Shown: piece after piece, positions 17,806 to 26,733 of the stretch
How positions within the stretch are numbered: position 1 is the stretch's first letter
Layout of the letters: each line of letters opens with the position of its first letter
Source: Roseovarius spongiae
Lineage (GTDB): Bacteria; Pseudomonadota; Alphaproteobacteria; Rhodobacterales; Rhodobacteraceae
Length of the DNA stretch: 64,000 nt
NCBI RefSeq assembly: GCF_003651245.1
Contig: NZ_RAPE01000005.1
Span: forward strand, 205,235 to 269,234
Direction: 5' to 3'
The notes under the pieces: generated by a model
Database searches by the model: none
What the model saw: the letters and a program-made list of their open reading frames with translations, nothing else
Told to the model about the DNA's origin: nothing
Made by a program: the position numbers and the translations under genes

Positions 17806-18079
17806 CATTTTTCTCCATCAGTGCCTGATAAAAACTGTCCGCGAGGCCGATCCCGCCCGATCGCACCATCTCTTCCGCCAGTGCCTGGCGCTGGAACGAG
17901 GCGAACTGCTCTTCGCCGATGCCGCCGCCGAACGCCTTCGGTTGGGTTCCGAGGCCAGCAGCCTTGAGCATTTCGGCAAGAAACGCCGCCTCCAGCCTTT
18001 CGGCGGCCTCGCGTGCGGGCGACGCGGCGGCGACCCCCGGGCGTGGCGTCATCGGTTGGATCGGCGGAATATCGGTCAC
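17795..18079 (-). CDS. flgJ: Rod-binding protein FlgJ, single-domain form
   Basis: The product has about 94 residues and matches only the N-terminal rod-binding domain of FlgJ (AERLEAAFLAEMLKAAGLG, then FASFQRQALAEEMVRSGGIG and LADSFYQALM). The C-terminal muramidase domain of enterobacterial FlgJ is absent. I chose GTG at 18079, which has GAGG nine bases upstream; ATG at 18052 is an alternative. The open frame upstream has no FlgJ-like sequence. It acts as the rod cap, and the wall-cutting role is presumably taken by the SLT protein at 2896. Confidence 0.87.
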   Translation of the reverse strand: MTDIPPIQPMTPRPGVAAASPAREAAERLEAAFLAEMLKAAGLGTQPKAFGGGIGEEQFASFQRQALAEEMVRSGGIGLADSFYQALMEKNDDR

Positions 18080-18192
18080 GCTGTTTACCTCGAATTGAGC
18101 GAATTCAACCTCATTGAAACGCAAAGCGGTAAAGAAGCGGTAACCGGAATCGGGCATGCTCGGCGCATCGAGGAAGACACCCGGAGGTAGAG

Positions 18193-19872
18193 ATGCCCAG
18201 CCCCCTTTCCGCCCCTGCCGGCCCGGTTTCACCGGGCGCGGCGCGACAGGATACGCCATCCCCGCCTGTGGGGCGCCGCGGCGCGGACGGTTCCGGGCGG
18301 CGTTCGGGTGAACGTTTCGATGAGCTCTATCGCGAACGAGCGGATGGTGCCGATGGCGCAGCAAACATGGCCGAGAGGGACAATACCACCGGGCGGGCCG
18401 CGCGATCAGGGGACACCGGCCTGACCGGCGCCCGCAATCACGAGGAAAACGCACAGCGTTCCGACGATCATGATTCCGGCACGCCCACGTCAGACCAGGC
18501 GGGGTTTCAAGCGCGACCGGATCAACTGCGCCCGGAGGCCGAGGCGGAAGGCTCACCCCTTGCGGACACGGCTGGTCAGGGGCTTGCGGCGTCGTCGGTT
18601 ACGCCGGGCGAAAGCGGCGCCGGACACCCTGCCCTGCCGGTTTCACAACGCGCCGCGAACCCACCGCAGGAATCGGCGGTGTTTAACCTCCAGGGCCTTG
18701 GCCAGGACCGTTTCGCAGGACCCCCGCCCGATCGGGCGCGGCCGGCCGTAGTGCGCATGGAGATGCCGGAAACCCCCGTCGACGCCGGCAAGGCGTCCGG
18801 ACCCGGCGCCAAGGCGCAAATGGCCGCCCGCCCTGATGGCGGACCTCTCAAGGAAGCTGCGCCGCGGTCGGCGCCCCTGCCCTCTTCGGCGTCGACGAAC
18901 CTATCTGACGGGATTGGCGCAAAGGTCGGCGACATGGCGGGACCGTTGCGACCGGTCGGAAGCGGGCGAGCCGATCTCGGCCAGGTGGGTGAGGGCACGG
19001 CGCAGATGCGATCCGACGCGACCGGCGCAGCGCGCGGTCAAGGCATCGGTTCGCCGAATGGGACCGCGGCCCTGACCCTTGCAAACGCGCGCAGCGATTC
19101 ATTGCAGGCGGCGACAACGACAACCGGCGGATCCATTGGCAGGAGTGTCCCTGAAGCGACAGACCCGCCCCTAACCGATCAACCGGGCCCGCGGCATGAT
19201 GCGGCCGCGCGCGGCGTGGCTTCCGGCGCCTCGGACCCGCGCGAACCGGGTGCGCGAAACGCCCAACCCTTGCGCCTCGTTCAGGGCGAGAACATCCGCG
19301 CCGGGGGGGCGCAATCGCCTGCCTCCTCGGCTACCGGACCTTTCGGAATTGCCGAACGTCCCTTGAGCGGCCCGCTCGCCGACCACGCCTCCGATACGGC
19401 GGAACTTGGGGCGCAGGATTGGCGCGGCGGGCGCATCGGGCCGTCCGACGTTCAGCCCGCCTCGCCGCATCGCCCCGATGACGCGCGGCGCGTGGCGGTT
19501 CAGATTGCCGAGGCCGCGCGCGGCGGCGGCGAGCGGCCCATCGATCTCAATCTCAACCCGGCCGAGCTTGGCCGGGTGCGGATCACGCTGAGTGGCGCGG
19601 ACGGGATGATGCATGTGACGGTGTCGGCGGAACGGGGCGAAACGCTCGACCTTATACGCCGCCATATCGAGCTCTTGTCGGAAGCGTTCCGCGATATTGG
19701 CTACGGCGGAAGCAGCTTCGCATTTTCCCATGAGCGTGATGCGCAAGACCGCTCGGGATCGGGGCGATCGCCCTCCGCAACACAGGACGAGCCGTCTGTC
19801 CCACCGGCGATGACCGACGTCGCGCCGTCGCAGCGCGCGACGCGCGCGGATCGGCTCGATATCCGTCTCTGA
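18193..19872 (+). CDS. fliK: Flagellar hook-length control protein FliK
   Basis: The product has 559 residues. The first 430 are low-complexity and rich in Ala, Gly, Pro, Arg and Asp, typical of the FliK ruler region. The C-terminal hook-length control domain is clear: RPIDLNLNPAELGRVRITLS, then HVTVSAERGETLDLIRRHI and LSEAFRDIGYG. FliK measures the hook and triggers the FlhB switch. The ATG has a good GGAGG site. flgD begins 13 bp downstream. Confidence 0.92.
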   Translation: MPSPLSAPAGPVSPGAARQDTPSPPVGRRGADGSGRRSGERFDELYRERADGADGAANMAERDNTTGRAARSGDTGLTGARNHEENAQRSDDHDSGTPTSDQAGFQARPDQLRPEAEAEGSPLADTAGQGLAASSVTPGESGAGHPALPVSQRAANPPQESAVFNLQGLGQDRFAGPPPDRARPAVVRMEMPETPVDAGKASGPGAKAQMAARPDGGPLKEAAPRSAPLPSSASTNLSDGIGAKVGDMAGPLRPVGSGRADLGQVGEGTAQMRSDATGAARGQGIGSPNGTAALTLANARSDSLQAATTTTGGSIGRSVPEATDPPLTDQPGPRHDAAARGVASGASDPREPGARNAQPLRLVQGENIRAGGAQSPASSATGPFGIAERPLSGPLADHASDTAELGAQDWRGGRIGPSDVQPASPHRPDDARRVAVQIAEAARGGGERPIDLNLNPAELGRVRITLSGADGMMHVTVSAERGETLDLIRRHIELLSEAFRDIGYGGSSFAFSHERDAQDRSGSGRSPSATQDEPSVPPAMTDVAPSQRATRADRLDIRL

Positions 19873-19885
19873 AGGAGGAATCCGC

Positions 19886-20560
19886 ATGGAAATCAACACG
19901 TCTCAAACCCCTCGGCCCGCTTCGGAACCGCGCCCCCAAAGCCCGGCCGCGGCGACGGACGCGCTCAGCTCCGATTTCGAGACATTTCTGAAGATGCTGA
20001 CGGTGCAAATGGAGAACCAGGATCCGCTCAACCCGGTGGATTCCTCCGATTTCGCTTCACAGCTCGCCGCTTTCTCGGCGGTTGAGCAACAGGTGCGCAC
20101 GAATGAACTGCTTGGCGGACTGTCCGAACAGATGGGCCTCATGGGGTTTGGGCAACTCCAGGGATGGGTCGGCATGGTCGCGCGGGCCGAGATGCCGATC
20201 GCCTTTGACGGCGCGCCCGTCGCGTTGCGCTACACGACCGAAGCGGACAGCGACCTCGCGCAGCTCGTCGTGCGCAACGAGGCGGGGGCCATCGTCCATC
20301 AGCAGGCCGTGCCGCCCGGCGGCGGCGACATGACCTGGAACGGACGCGACGACACCGGCGCGGCGTTGCCCGACGGAACCTACAGCCTGAGCGTCGATTC
20401 GTTCCGAGGCGAGTCGCTGCTCGGCTCGACCCCGGTCAAATCGCAGGCGAAGATCGTCGAAGCCCGGCTTGCAGGAGGCAGCACGATCCTGGTGATGGAG
20501 GGCGGCCACGAAATGCCGGCGGCGTCGGTCGATGCCCTTTTGCGCGCGGACGCGGCGTGA
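19886..20560 (+). CDS. flgD: Flagellar hook cap protein FlgD
   Basis: The product has 224 residues. The N-terminal domain has the FlgD signature FLKMLTVQMENQDPLNPVDS and FASQLAAFSAVEQQVRTN. The C-terminal part has the FlgD Ig-like pattern MTWNGRDDTGAALPDGTY. FlgD caps the growing hook. It sits 13 bp after fliK with a GGAGG site, so the pair is one operon. Confidence 0.97.
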   Translation: MEINTSQTPRPASEPRPQSPAAATDALSSDFETFLKMLTVQMENQDPLNPVDSSDFASQLAAFSAVEQQVRTNELLGGLSEQMGLMGFGQLQGWVGMVARAEMPIAFDGAPVALRYTTEADSDLAQLVVRNEAGAIVHQQAVPPGGGDMTWNGRDDTGAALPDGTYSLSVDSFRGESLLGSTPVKSQAKIVEARLAGGSTILVMEGGHEMPAASVDALLRADAA

Positions 20561-20905
20561 GCGCGCCCCTTGGGGCGATTAGCGTCCGCGCCGGACCCTG
20601 GTTTCGGGAATGACGCCTTTGCGCTCCGCCCTCCCGCGCCCGTTGGCCGGACCAGTTGCGCCTTGAACTGTTGCGGCATGACAACATTCTGACGGCTGCG
20701 GCAAGGCATCCGGGCGAATGATCACCCGGCAAGGTGTTATTAATTTAGCGTGTTCACAATGGCTTGACTAAATCTCGCGGCGGTTCGGCAATCTCCCGCA
20801 CAAAAGGCGCAAACCAGGGAAAACCGTTCCGTTTTCGGTTTGATTGTGCGATATTCACGGCAAGGTTTGTGGAGATTCAAATTCAATTCAAGCTTGGAGA
20901 GAGCA
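20561..20905 (+). other. Intergenic region after flgD
   Basis: I see no gene here. A short GC stem (CGCCCC, loop TT, GGGGCG at 20564-20577) follows flgD and may weakly end the operon, but no T-run follows. The second half becomes AT-rich towards the small secreted protein gene and probably carries its promoter, together with the GGAGAG ribosome site just before its ATG. Confidence 0.4.
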
Positions 20906-21106
20906 ATGAAGAAACTCACGACTTTCGCAGCCGCTGCGGCGCTTGCCGCCGCCGCAGCGGCGCCCGTCGCCGCCAAGGACGTCAGCAATGATCCGTTCGT
21001 GTCGACCCAGGGCTCGATGGGCATGAACACCGCCGCGCTGGTCGCGGCCGGCGTGGCTGTCGGCATCATCGCGATCGCGGCGATCGACGCAAGCGACGAC
21101 ACCTGA
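20906..21106 (+). CDS. Tiny secreted protein, tandem copy 1
   Basis: The product has 66 residues. A signal peptide ends at an AAAPVAA site. The mature part of about 44 residues is NDPFVSTQGSMGM, then a glycine/alanine/isoleucine hydrophobic helix, then an acidic tail DASDDT. It is nearly the same as the protein encoded at 21328, with its own ribosome site and terminator. The design (short mature peptide with one hydrophobic helix) suggests a membrane-inserted or surface-assembling peptide. I do not recognise the family, and the link to the flagellar cluster is only positional. Confidence 0.75.
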   Translation: MKKLTTFAAAAALAAAAAAPVAAKDVSNDPFVSTQGSMGMNTAALVAAGVAVGIIAIAAIDASDDT

Positions 21107-21143
21107 AATTTTACGGGGCGCAACTGCGCAACGGCACGAGGAG

Positions 21144-21170
21144 AAGGCAGCCCGCCTAGGCTGCCTTTTT
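21144..21170 (+). terminator. Terminator of small secreted protein gene 1
   Basis: The stem AAGGCAGCC/GGCTGCCTT with a short loop is followed by five T in a row. It lies 37 bp after the stop codon and is an intrinsic terminator of the classical type. The same stem sequence recurs after copy 2. Confidence 0.85.
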
Positions 21171-21327
21171 CGTTCCCGGTGAGACCAGAGATGCCGAAAA
21201 GCATCAGGTCGCCCATGGAAAAATTTCTGATGTCATTTGAAAAAAGAGAATGTTACAGTGGCGGCGTGAAGGCGTCCTCCGCCCCTCATGGCTACAGGAT
21301 TAACCGGTTAAAAAGAGGAACGAAAAC

Positions 21328-21522
21328 ATGATCAAGACTATCGCAACCGCCGCGGCATTCGCCCTCGCCGCCGCCGCTCCGGTCGCTGCGCAAGACGTCA
21401 ACAATGACCCGTTCGTGTCCACCCAGGGCTCGATGGGCATGGGCACCGGCGCGCTGGTCGCTGCCGGTGTGGCTGTCGCCATCATCGCGATCGCCGCTGT
21501 CGACTCGAGCGACGACACCTGA
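21328..21522 (+). CDS. Tiny secreted protein, tandem copy 2
   Basis: The product has 64 residues and is a close relative of the protein at 20906. The mature part differs by a handful of substitutions (NDPFVSTQGSMGMGTGAL, ending VDSSDDT), while the signal peptide is more divergent. The strong conservation of the mature part against the looser signal indicates selection on the mature peptide. GAGG lies before the ATG. Function unknown. Confidence 0.75.
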   Translation: MIKTIATAAAFALAAAAPVAAQDVNNDPFVSTQGSMGMGTGALVAAGVAVAIIAIAAVDSSDDT

Positions 21523-21560
21523 GCGCACTTACCGCGTCACGACGCGGACAGAGCAACCTG

Positions 21561-21586
21561 AAAGGCAGCCCACGCGGCTGCCTTTC
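21561..21586 (+). terminator. Terminator of small secreted protein gene 2
   Basis: AAAGGCAGCC and GGCTGCCTTT form a 10-bp stem with a 5-base loop. The arm sequence is shared with the terminator at 21144, which supports duplication of the whole unit including its terminator. The following bases are only moderately T-rich. Confidence 0.7.
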
Positions 21587-21607
21587 TGCTTTTGCGGCAA
21601 CCTTCCG

Positions 21608-23140
21608 TCAGAACAGTGTGACGCCCGCCGCGACAAGCGCGGCGCCGAACACGGCGCCGCCGATCCCCCAGAGCGCCAAGTCGCGCCGATCACGGCGTGG
21701 CGGCTCCGGCCGCGGCGCCGAAGCGCGGATCAGCACCGATTCAACGAGCTGCGGCAGGCGCGGCCCGAAACGCGACAGCACCATCGCGGTTCGCCCCAGA
21801 CTCTGGGCAAGCGCGCGCGGCCCGAGGCTCTGACGGATGTAGTCCTCGACCACCGGGCGGGCGACCTGCCAGATGTTGATCTGCGGGTTGAGCGACCGCG
21901 CGACCCCTTCGACCACGACCATGGTGCGTTGCAGCAGGATCAGCTCGGTGCGCGTCTCCATGCCGAAACGTTCCGTTACCTCGAAGAGGTAGCTGAGCAG
22001 GCTGCCCATGCTGATGCTGCTGGCGTCCATGCCGAAGATCGGCTCGCCGACGGCGCGCAGCGCGCGGGCGAATTCGTCCACGTCGCGATCGGCGGGGACA
22101 TAGCCGGCCTCGAAATGCACCTCGGCGACGCGGCGGTAATCGCGCTTTATGAACCCGTAGAGGATTTCCGCGTATACCCGGCGGGTATATTCGTCGATAT
22201 GGCCCATGATCCCGAAATCATAGGCAATGATGTCCCCGTTCGGCGCGACCTTGAGGTTGCCCTGGTGCATGTCGGCGTGGAAATACCCGTCGCGCAGCGC
22301 GTGGCTCAGGAACAGTTGCAGCACCCGGTTGCCCAGCGCCACCCGGTCATGCCCGGCCGCGTCGATCGCGGCGTTGTCGCCCAGCGGCACGCCGTCGGCC
22401 CATCCCATCGTCATCACGCGACGGGCCGACAGATGCCATTGTACCGCCGGAAGCTGGAAGCCCGCGTCGTCCGCCGTGTTGGCCGCGAATTCGGAGGCTG
22501 ACGACGCCTCGAGCCGCAGGTCGAGTTCGCCCATCACCACGCCCTCGAAATGGGCGATCACGTCCGTGGGCCGCAGGCGGCGCGAGGAGGGAGAGAGCAG
22601 TTCGATCATGTTGGCGGCGAAATAGAAGGCGTCGATATCGACGCGAAAGGCGCGCTCGATGCCCGGGCGCAGCACCTTGACCGCAACCGCTTCGCCGGTG
22701 TCGCGCATCCGCGCCTTGTGAACCTGCGCGATCGACGCGGCGGCGACGGGCGCGCTGAATTCGTCGAACAGCGCCTCGACGGGGCGGCCCAGCTCGTGCT
22801 CGACGCTCGCCTTGGCGAGAGCGGTATCGAACGGCGGTAGCTTGTCCTGGAGGACGCGCATCTGCGTGGCCAGTTCCTCGCCCACGAGGTCGGGGCGTGT
22901 CGACAGGATCTGGCCGAACTTGATGTAGGCGGGACCAAGGGCCGTCAGCGCGCGGGTCGCCGGCGGCATGGACGGATCACCGCGCAGGCCGAGCCACTGG
23001 AACGGCCAGGCGAGGAACCGCAACGTGCCGCGCACCAGCGGCGGCGCGTCCATCGCGTCCATGATGACGCCCATCGCCCCGGTCCGTTCGAGAGTGGCCC
23101 CGGTGCGAACGAGCCGGATGATGTTGTGCGGGCCGCGCAT
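21608..23140 (-). CDS. ubiB: Ubiquinone biosynthesis protein UbiB
   Basis: The product has 510 residues. It has the atypical kinase-like fold of the UbiB/ADCK family, with the K-x-G-Q motif (YIKFGQILSTRPDLV), a nucleotide-loop region with VAVKVLRPGIERAF, the HADMHQGNL catalytic-type motif and YDFGIMGHID. A C-terminal hydrophobic helix (LALWGIGGAVFGAALVAAGV) anchors it to the membrane. UbiB supports ubiquinone synthesis, probably by acting as an ATPase on lipid intermediates. It follows ubiE by 4 bp, so they form one operon. Confidence 0.97.
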   Translation of the reverse strand: MRGPHNIIRLVRTGATLERTGAMGVIMDAMDAPPLVRGTLRFLAWPFQWLGLRGDPSMPPATRALTALGPAYIKFGQILSTRPDLVGEELATQMRVLQDKLPPFDTALAKASVEHELGRPVEALFDEFSAPVAAASIAQVHKARMRDTGEAVAVKVLRPGIERAFRVDIDAFYFAANMIELLSPSSRRLRPTDVIAHFEGVVMGELDLRLEASSASEFAANTADDAGFQLPAVQWHLSARRVMTMGWADGVPLGDNAAIDAAGHDRVALGNRVLQLFLSHALRDGYFHADMHQGNLKVAPNGDIIAYDFGIMGHIDEYTRRVYAEILYGFIKRDYRRVAEVHFEAGYVPADRDVDEFARALRAVGEPIFGMDASSISMGSLLSYLFEVTERFGMETRTELILLQRTMVVVEGVARSLNPQINIWQVARPVVEDYIRQSLGPRALAQSLGRTAMVLSRFGPRLPQLVESVLIRASAPRPEPPRRDRRDLALWGIGGAVFGAALVAAGVTLF

Positions 23141-23144
23141 CGGC

Positions 23145-23888
23145 CTAGAGCTTCCAGCCGGAATGCAGGCAGGCGACGCCCATCGTCAGGTTGCGATACT
23201 TGGCGTTGCCGAACCCGGCCTCCTGCACCATCCCGAGAAAGGTTTCCTGGTCCGGGAACCGGCGGATCGATTCGACGAGGTACTGGTAGCTATCGCGATC
23301 CCCGGCAATCATCCGCCCCATGCGCGGGATGATGTTGAAGCTGTAGAGGTCATAGGCCCATTGCATCAACTCGTTCGGGATCTGGCTGAACTCGAGCACC
23401 ATCAGCCGCCCGCCGGGACGCAGCACGCGGTAGGCTTCGTTCAGCGCGTCCTGCGGACGGGTCACGTTGCGGATGCCGAAACTGATCGTGTAGACGTCAA
23501 AGCTGTTGTCGGCGAAGGGCAGCGCCATCGCGTCGCCCACCACCCAGTCGAGGCTGTCGGCCATCGCCTCGGCCTCGGCGCGCTTGCGTCCCTCGATCAG
23601 CATCGCTTCGGTCAGGTCGAGCACGGTCGCATGCCCCGATCCGGCGCGTTTGAGAAAGCGGAACGCGATGTCGCCGGTGCCGCCGGCCACGTCCAGCAGC
23701 CGCTGACCGGCCCGCGGGGCAAGCCAGTCCATCATCGCGTCCTTCCAGAGGCGGTGAATGCCCATCGACATGGCGTCGTTCATAACGTCATATTTGGAGG
23801 CCACGCTGCCGAACACGCCGCGTACGCGGCCCGCCTTCTCGTCCTCGGGGACGGTCTGAAATCCGAAATGGGTGGTCTTGTCGCTCAT
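23145..23888 (-). CDS. ubiE: Ubiquinone/menaquinone C-methyltransferase UbiE
   Basis: The product has 247 residues. The N-terminal signature [20 protein letters not shown] is followed by the SAM-binding motif [15 protein letters not shown] and, further on, [16 protein letters not shown]. It methylates the benzoquinol ring in ubiquinone synthesis. Length and motifs are typical. It is transcribed before ubiB and diverges from mutM across a gap of about 218 bp, which must hold both promoters. Confidence 0.98.
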   Translation of the reverse strand: MSDKTTHFGFQTVPEDEKAGRVRGVFGSVASKYDVMNDAMSMGIHRLWKDAMMDWLAPRAGQRLLDVAGGTGDIAFRFLKRAGSGHATVLDLTEAMLIEGRKRAEAEAMADSLDWVVGDAMALPFADNSFDVYTISFGIRNVTRPQDALNEAYRVLRPGGRLMVLEFSQIPNELMQWAYDLYSFNIIPRMGRMIAGDRDSYQYLVESIRRFPDQETFLGMVQEAGFGNAKYRNLTMGVACLHSGWKL

Positions 23889-24106
23889 CGGTCCTGCCTG
23901 TCCGCTGTTCAGCCCCTGTTACAGGGTGCAAGGGGGTGGACACAATGCGGCGTTCTCGCAACGTGGGCAAATGCGGCAGTCAGTCGAACCGCGCTCAGTT
24001 GACCGCCGCGATCCGCGGCCCCGGCTGGTAAAGCGACATTCGGGCATTCCGGGCGGGGCGCGCGCGATGTATAGGGTCCGGGCATCCGCTGTCCCGAGGT
24101 CCCGCC

Positions 24107-24958
24107 ATGCCCGAACTGCCAGAGGTCGAAACCGTCCGGACGGGCCTCGTCCCGGTGATGGAGAGCGCGGTGATCGCGCGGGCTGACGTGAACCGCCCCG
24201 ATCTGCGCTGGCCCTTCCCGGAGCGCATGGCCGAGCGGCTGGCGGGGCAGCGCGTGCTGCGGCTGCGCAGACGGTCGAAATACATCCTCGCCGATCTCGA
24301 CTCGGACGAGACACTGCTGATTCACCTGGGCATGTCGGGACGTATCCTCGTTTCCGGCGCGCCGCTGGGGAGTTGCGCGCGCCTGCACGCGACGCCCGAG
24401 CGTCACGATCACGTGGTCTTTCACATGGAGAGCGGCGCGCGCGTCACGTTCAACGATCCGCGCCGCTTCGGGGCGATGGACCTTTATCCGACCATGTTGG
24501 GCGAGGATCACCCGCTTCTTGCGAAACTCGGCCCCGAGCCGCTGGGCAACCGGTTCGACGAGTCCTATCTTGCCGCCGCGCTCAGCGGACGGGCGAGCCC
24601 GATCAAATCGGCGCTGCTGGACCAGCGAATCGTCGCCGGGCTCGGCAATATATACGTCTGCGAGGCGCTCTTTCGCGCGGGCGTCTCGCCGCGGCGCAAG
24701 GCCCGCAACCTGGGCGCGCGGCGCGCGCGGGCGCTGGTCCCCGTCATCCGCGCCGTCCTGCGCGAGGCGATAGAGGCGGGCGGGTCGAGCCTGCGCGATT
24801 ACCGCCAAGCCGATGGAGAGCTGGGATATTTCCAGCACCGCTTTGACGTCTACGACCGCGAGGGTCAGCCCTGCCGCACGCCCGATTGTCCCGGAACGGT
24901 GCGGCGCATCGTGCAATCCGGGCGGTCGAGCTTCTATTGCCCGCTATGTCAAAGATAG
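24107..24958 (+). CDS. mutM: Formamidopyrimidine-DNA glycosylase MutM
   Basis: The product has 283 residues. It begins with the obligatory [11 protein letters not shown], where Pro2 is the catalytic nucleophile and Glu3 follows. A C-terminal zinc finger has two CxxC-type pairs (CRTPDC and CPLC). The helix-two-turn-helix region has [17 protein letters not shown]. It removes 8-oxoguanine and ring-opened purines from DNA. It is 64 bp from the next gene in the same direction. Confidence 0.98.
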   Translation: MPELPEVETVRTGLVPVMESAVIARADVNRPDLRWPFPERMAERLAGQRVLRLRRRSKYILADLDSDETLLIHLGMSGRILVSGAPLGSCARLHATPERHDHVVFHMESGARVTFNDPRRFGAMDLYPTMLGEDHPLLAKLGPEPLGNRFDESYLAAALSGRASPIKSALLDQRIVAGLGNIYVCEALFRAGVSPRRKARNLGARRARALVPVIRAVLREAIEAGGSSLRDYRQADGELGYFQHRFDVYDREGQPCRTPDCPGTVRRIVQSGRSSFYCPLCQR

Positions 24959-25022
24959 GTTGAACGCCTGTACCTTGGTGGTAAGACAGCGCCAGCGACA
25001 GGAACAAGCGAAAGCAGATTTC

Positions 25023-25799
25023 ATGGCCTTTGAGACGATCACCGTCGAGACAGAAGACCACGTCACGATCATCACCCTGAACCGCCCCGACGCGATGAAC
25101 GCGCTTAACGATCAGCTCATGGGCGAGCTCGTGAGCGCGCTTCAGGCCGCGCAGGAGAACGACAAGGTGCGCTGCATCATCCTGACCGGATCGGACAAGG
25201 CGTTCGCCGCCGGGGCCGACATCAAGATGATGAGCGAAAAGACCTTCGTCGAGGTGTTCTCCGAGGATTTCTTCGGCCCCGACGCCGACGCGATCATGCG
25301 GATCCGCAAGCCGATTATCGCTGCCGTGTCGGGTTACGCGCTGGGCGGCGGGTGCGAGCTGGCGATGATGTGCGACTTCATCATCGCGTCCGAGACGGCC
25401 AAGTTCGGCCAGCCCGAAATCAACCTCGGCGTCATGGCCGGGCTTGGCGGTTCGCAGCGCCTGACCCGCTTCATCGGCAAGTCCAAGGCGATGGACATGA
25501 ACCTGACGGGCCGCTTCATGGACGCCGAGGAGGCCGAGCGTTCGGGCCTTGTCAGCCGCGTGGTCCCTGTCAAGAAACTGCGCGAAGAGGCGATGGCGGC
25601 CGCCGCCAAGATCTCCGAAAAATCGATGATAACCGCGATGGCGGTCAAGGAATCGGTCAACCGGTCCTATGAAACGACGCTGCGCGAGGGGCTCTTGTTC
25701 GAGCGCCGGGTGTTCCATTCGATGTTCGCGACCGAGGACCAGAAGGAAGGCATGGCCGCCTTCATGGAAAAGCGCGAGGCGCAATTCCGCGACAAGTGA
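25023..25799 (+). CDS. Enoyl-CoA hydratase
   Basis: The product has 258 residues of the crotonase family. It has the oxyanion-hole segment [11 protein letters not shown] and the conserved [16 protein letters not shown], with the catalytic glutamates expected in GQPEINLG and the following helix. It catalyses hydration of enoyl-CoA in fatty-acid beta-oxidation. The start is ATG at 25023, though the frame is open upstream into mutM. It lies between mutM and rpsT, which is a frequent order in Rhodobacterales. Confidence 0.93.
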   Translation: MAFETITVETEDHVTIITLNRPDAMNALNDQLMGELVSALQAAQENDKVRCIILTGSDKAFAAGADIKMMSEKTFVEVFSEDFFGPDADAIMRIRKPIIAAVSGYALGGGCELAMMCDFIIASETAKFGQPEINLGVMAGLGGSQRLTRFIGKSKAMDMNLTGRFMDAEEAERSGLVSRVVPVKKLREEAMAAAAKISEKSMITAMAVKESVNRSYETTLREGLLFERRVFHSMFATEDQKEGMAAFMEKREAQFRDK

Positions 25800-25966
25800 C
25801 CGGGGCTTGCCTTCCGCGCGTTCGCGCACTAACAGGCAGTCCAGATATGCGCGTGATGCCCGCCCAGGCAAGAATCATCACCCCGAGAGGGGGACCCGCC
25901 GGGAATGTGTCACGCATAGAGAACTGAACACATACCGACCGCATCACGAGAAAGGGTCCGATTCAC

Positions 25967-26230
25967 ATGGCCAACACAGCCCAATCCAAGAAACGCGCGC
26001 GCCAGAACGAGGCCCGCTTTGCCGTCAACAAGGCGCGTCGTTCGCGCATCCGCACCTATCTGCGCAAGGTCGAAGAGGCGATCGCCTCGGGCGACAAGGA
26101 CGCGGCCGCCGCCGCGCTGCGCGCGGCCCAGCCCGAACTGATGCGCGGCGTGACCAAGGGCGTCTTTCACAAGAACACCGCGGCGCGCAAAATGTCGCGT
26201 CTGTCGGCGCGCGTGAAAGCGCTTAGCTGA
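25967..26230 (+). CDS. rpsT: Ribosomal protein S20
   Basis: The product has 87 basic residues. The N-terminus [20 protein letters not shown] and the later [20 protein letters not shown] are the family signature. S20 binds 16S rRNA in the small subunit. A strong terminator follows about 40 bp later. The gene precedes dnaA, a layout common in alphaproteobacteria. Confidence 0.98.
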   Translation: MANTAQSKKRARQNEARFAVNKARRSRIRTYLRKVEEAIASGDKDAAAAALRAAQPELMRGVTKGVFHKNTAARKMSRLSARVKALS

Positions 26231-26269
26231 CGCTACGGCAGCCGAATCGGCTAAGCCTTTGATCCAAAT

Positions 26270-26296
26270 GGGCGCCGCTCACGCGGCGCCCGTTTT
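26270..26296 (+). terminator. Intrinsic terminator after rpsT
   Basis: A 9-bp GC stem (GGGCGCCGC and its complement) closes a 4-base loop and is followed by a TTTT run. This should isolate rpsT from dnaA. Confidence 0.85.
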
Positions 26297-26607
26297 GCGT
26301 TTGAGGCAGGAAAATAACGGTCGGGATTCTTTTGCCGGTAAACCGGAGTCAAGCTCGAAGATGAGTTGCCGTGGCGCGCTGGGGCTTGCTAGTTTGCGCT
26401 TGCGATTCACGCTTGGGGGGACAGGCTGATCGGCATCGAGGCAACCGGTGGCAATCCGGAGGCGATGCAGATCTTGCGGGGCGATGCGCCTCGCCGACGT
26501 CCAGAACGGCAATGGCAGACGTACTTCGCGGAGAAGGTGGTTCGGGGGAAGTCCCGCCATCCGCACGATGAAGTTCAACAATCCGGCGCGGCCTGCTGCG
26601 GGCCGAT

Positions 26608-26694
26608 TCCGTGATGCTTCGCATCACGGATGCCGGTTGGGCTGTGCCTGGTTCCGGGCGTGTATCGGGTGACCGCGCAGGGTGCGAACCCTGC
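26608..26694 (+). promoter_or_regulatory. Structured leader of dnaA with two perfect hairpins
   Basis: Two separate perfect hairpins lie upstream of the dnaA start. The first has a 10-bp stem (TCCGTGATGC with a TTC loop, 26608-26630). The second has a 7-bp stem GCAGGGT with a GCGA tetraloop of the GNRA type (26677-26694), about 40 bases before the ATG. Neither is followed by a T-run. The location suggests control of dnaA transcription or translation, or protein binding. I see no consensus DnaA box in this gap. Confidence 0.5.
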
Positions 26695-26733
26695 CGTATT
26701 CCATATTTGAGCTGCTGGGCGGAACGGGGACGT

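Noticed and set aside
26231..26733. Replication origin upstream of dnaA
   Set aside because: No consensus DnaA boxes or AT-rich unwinding region are visible; the leader hairpins alone do not support an origin.
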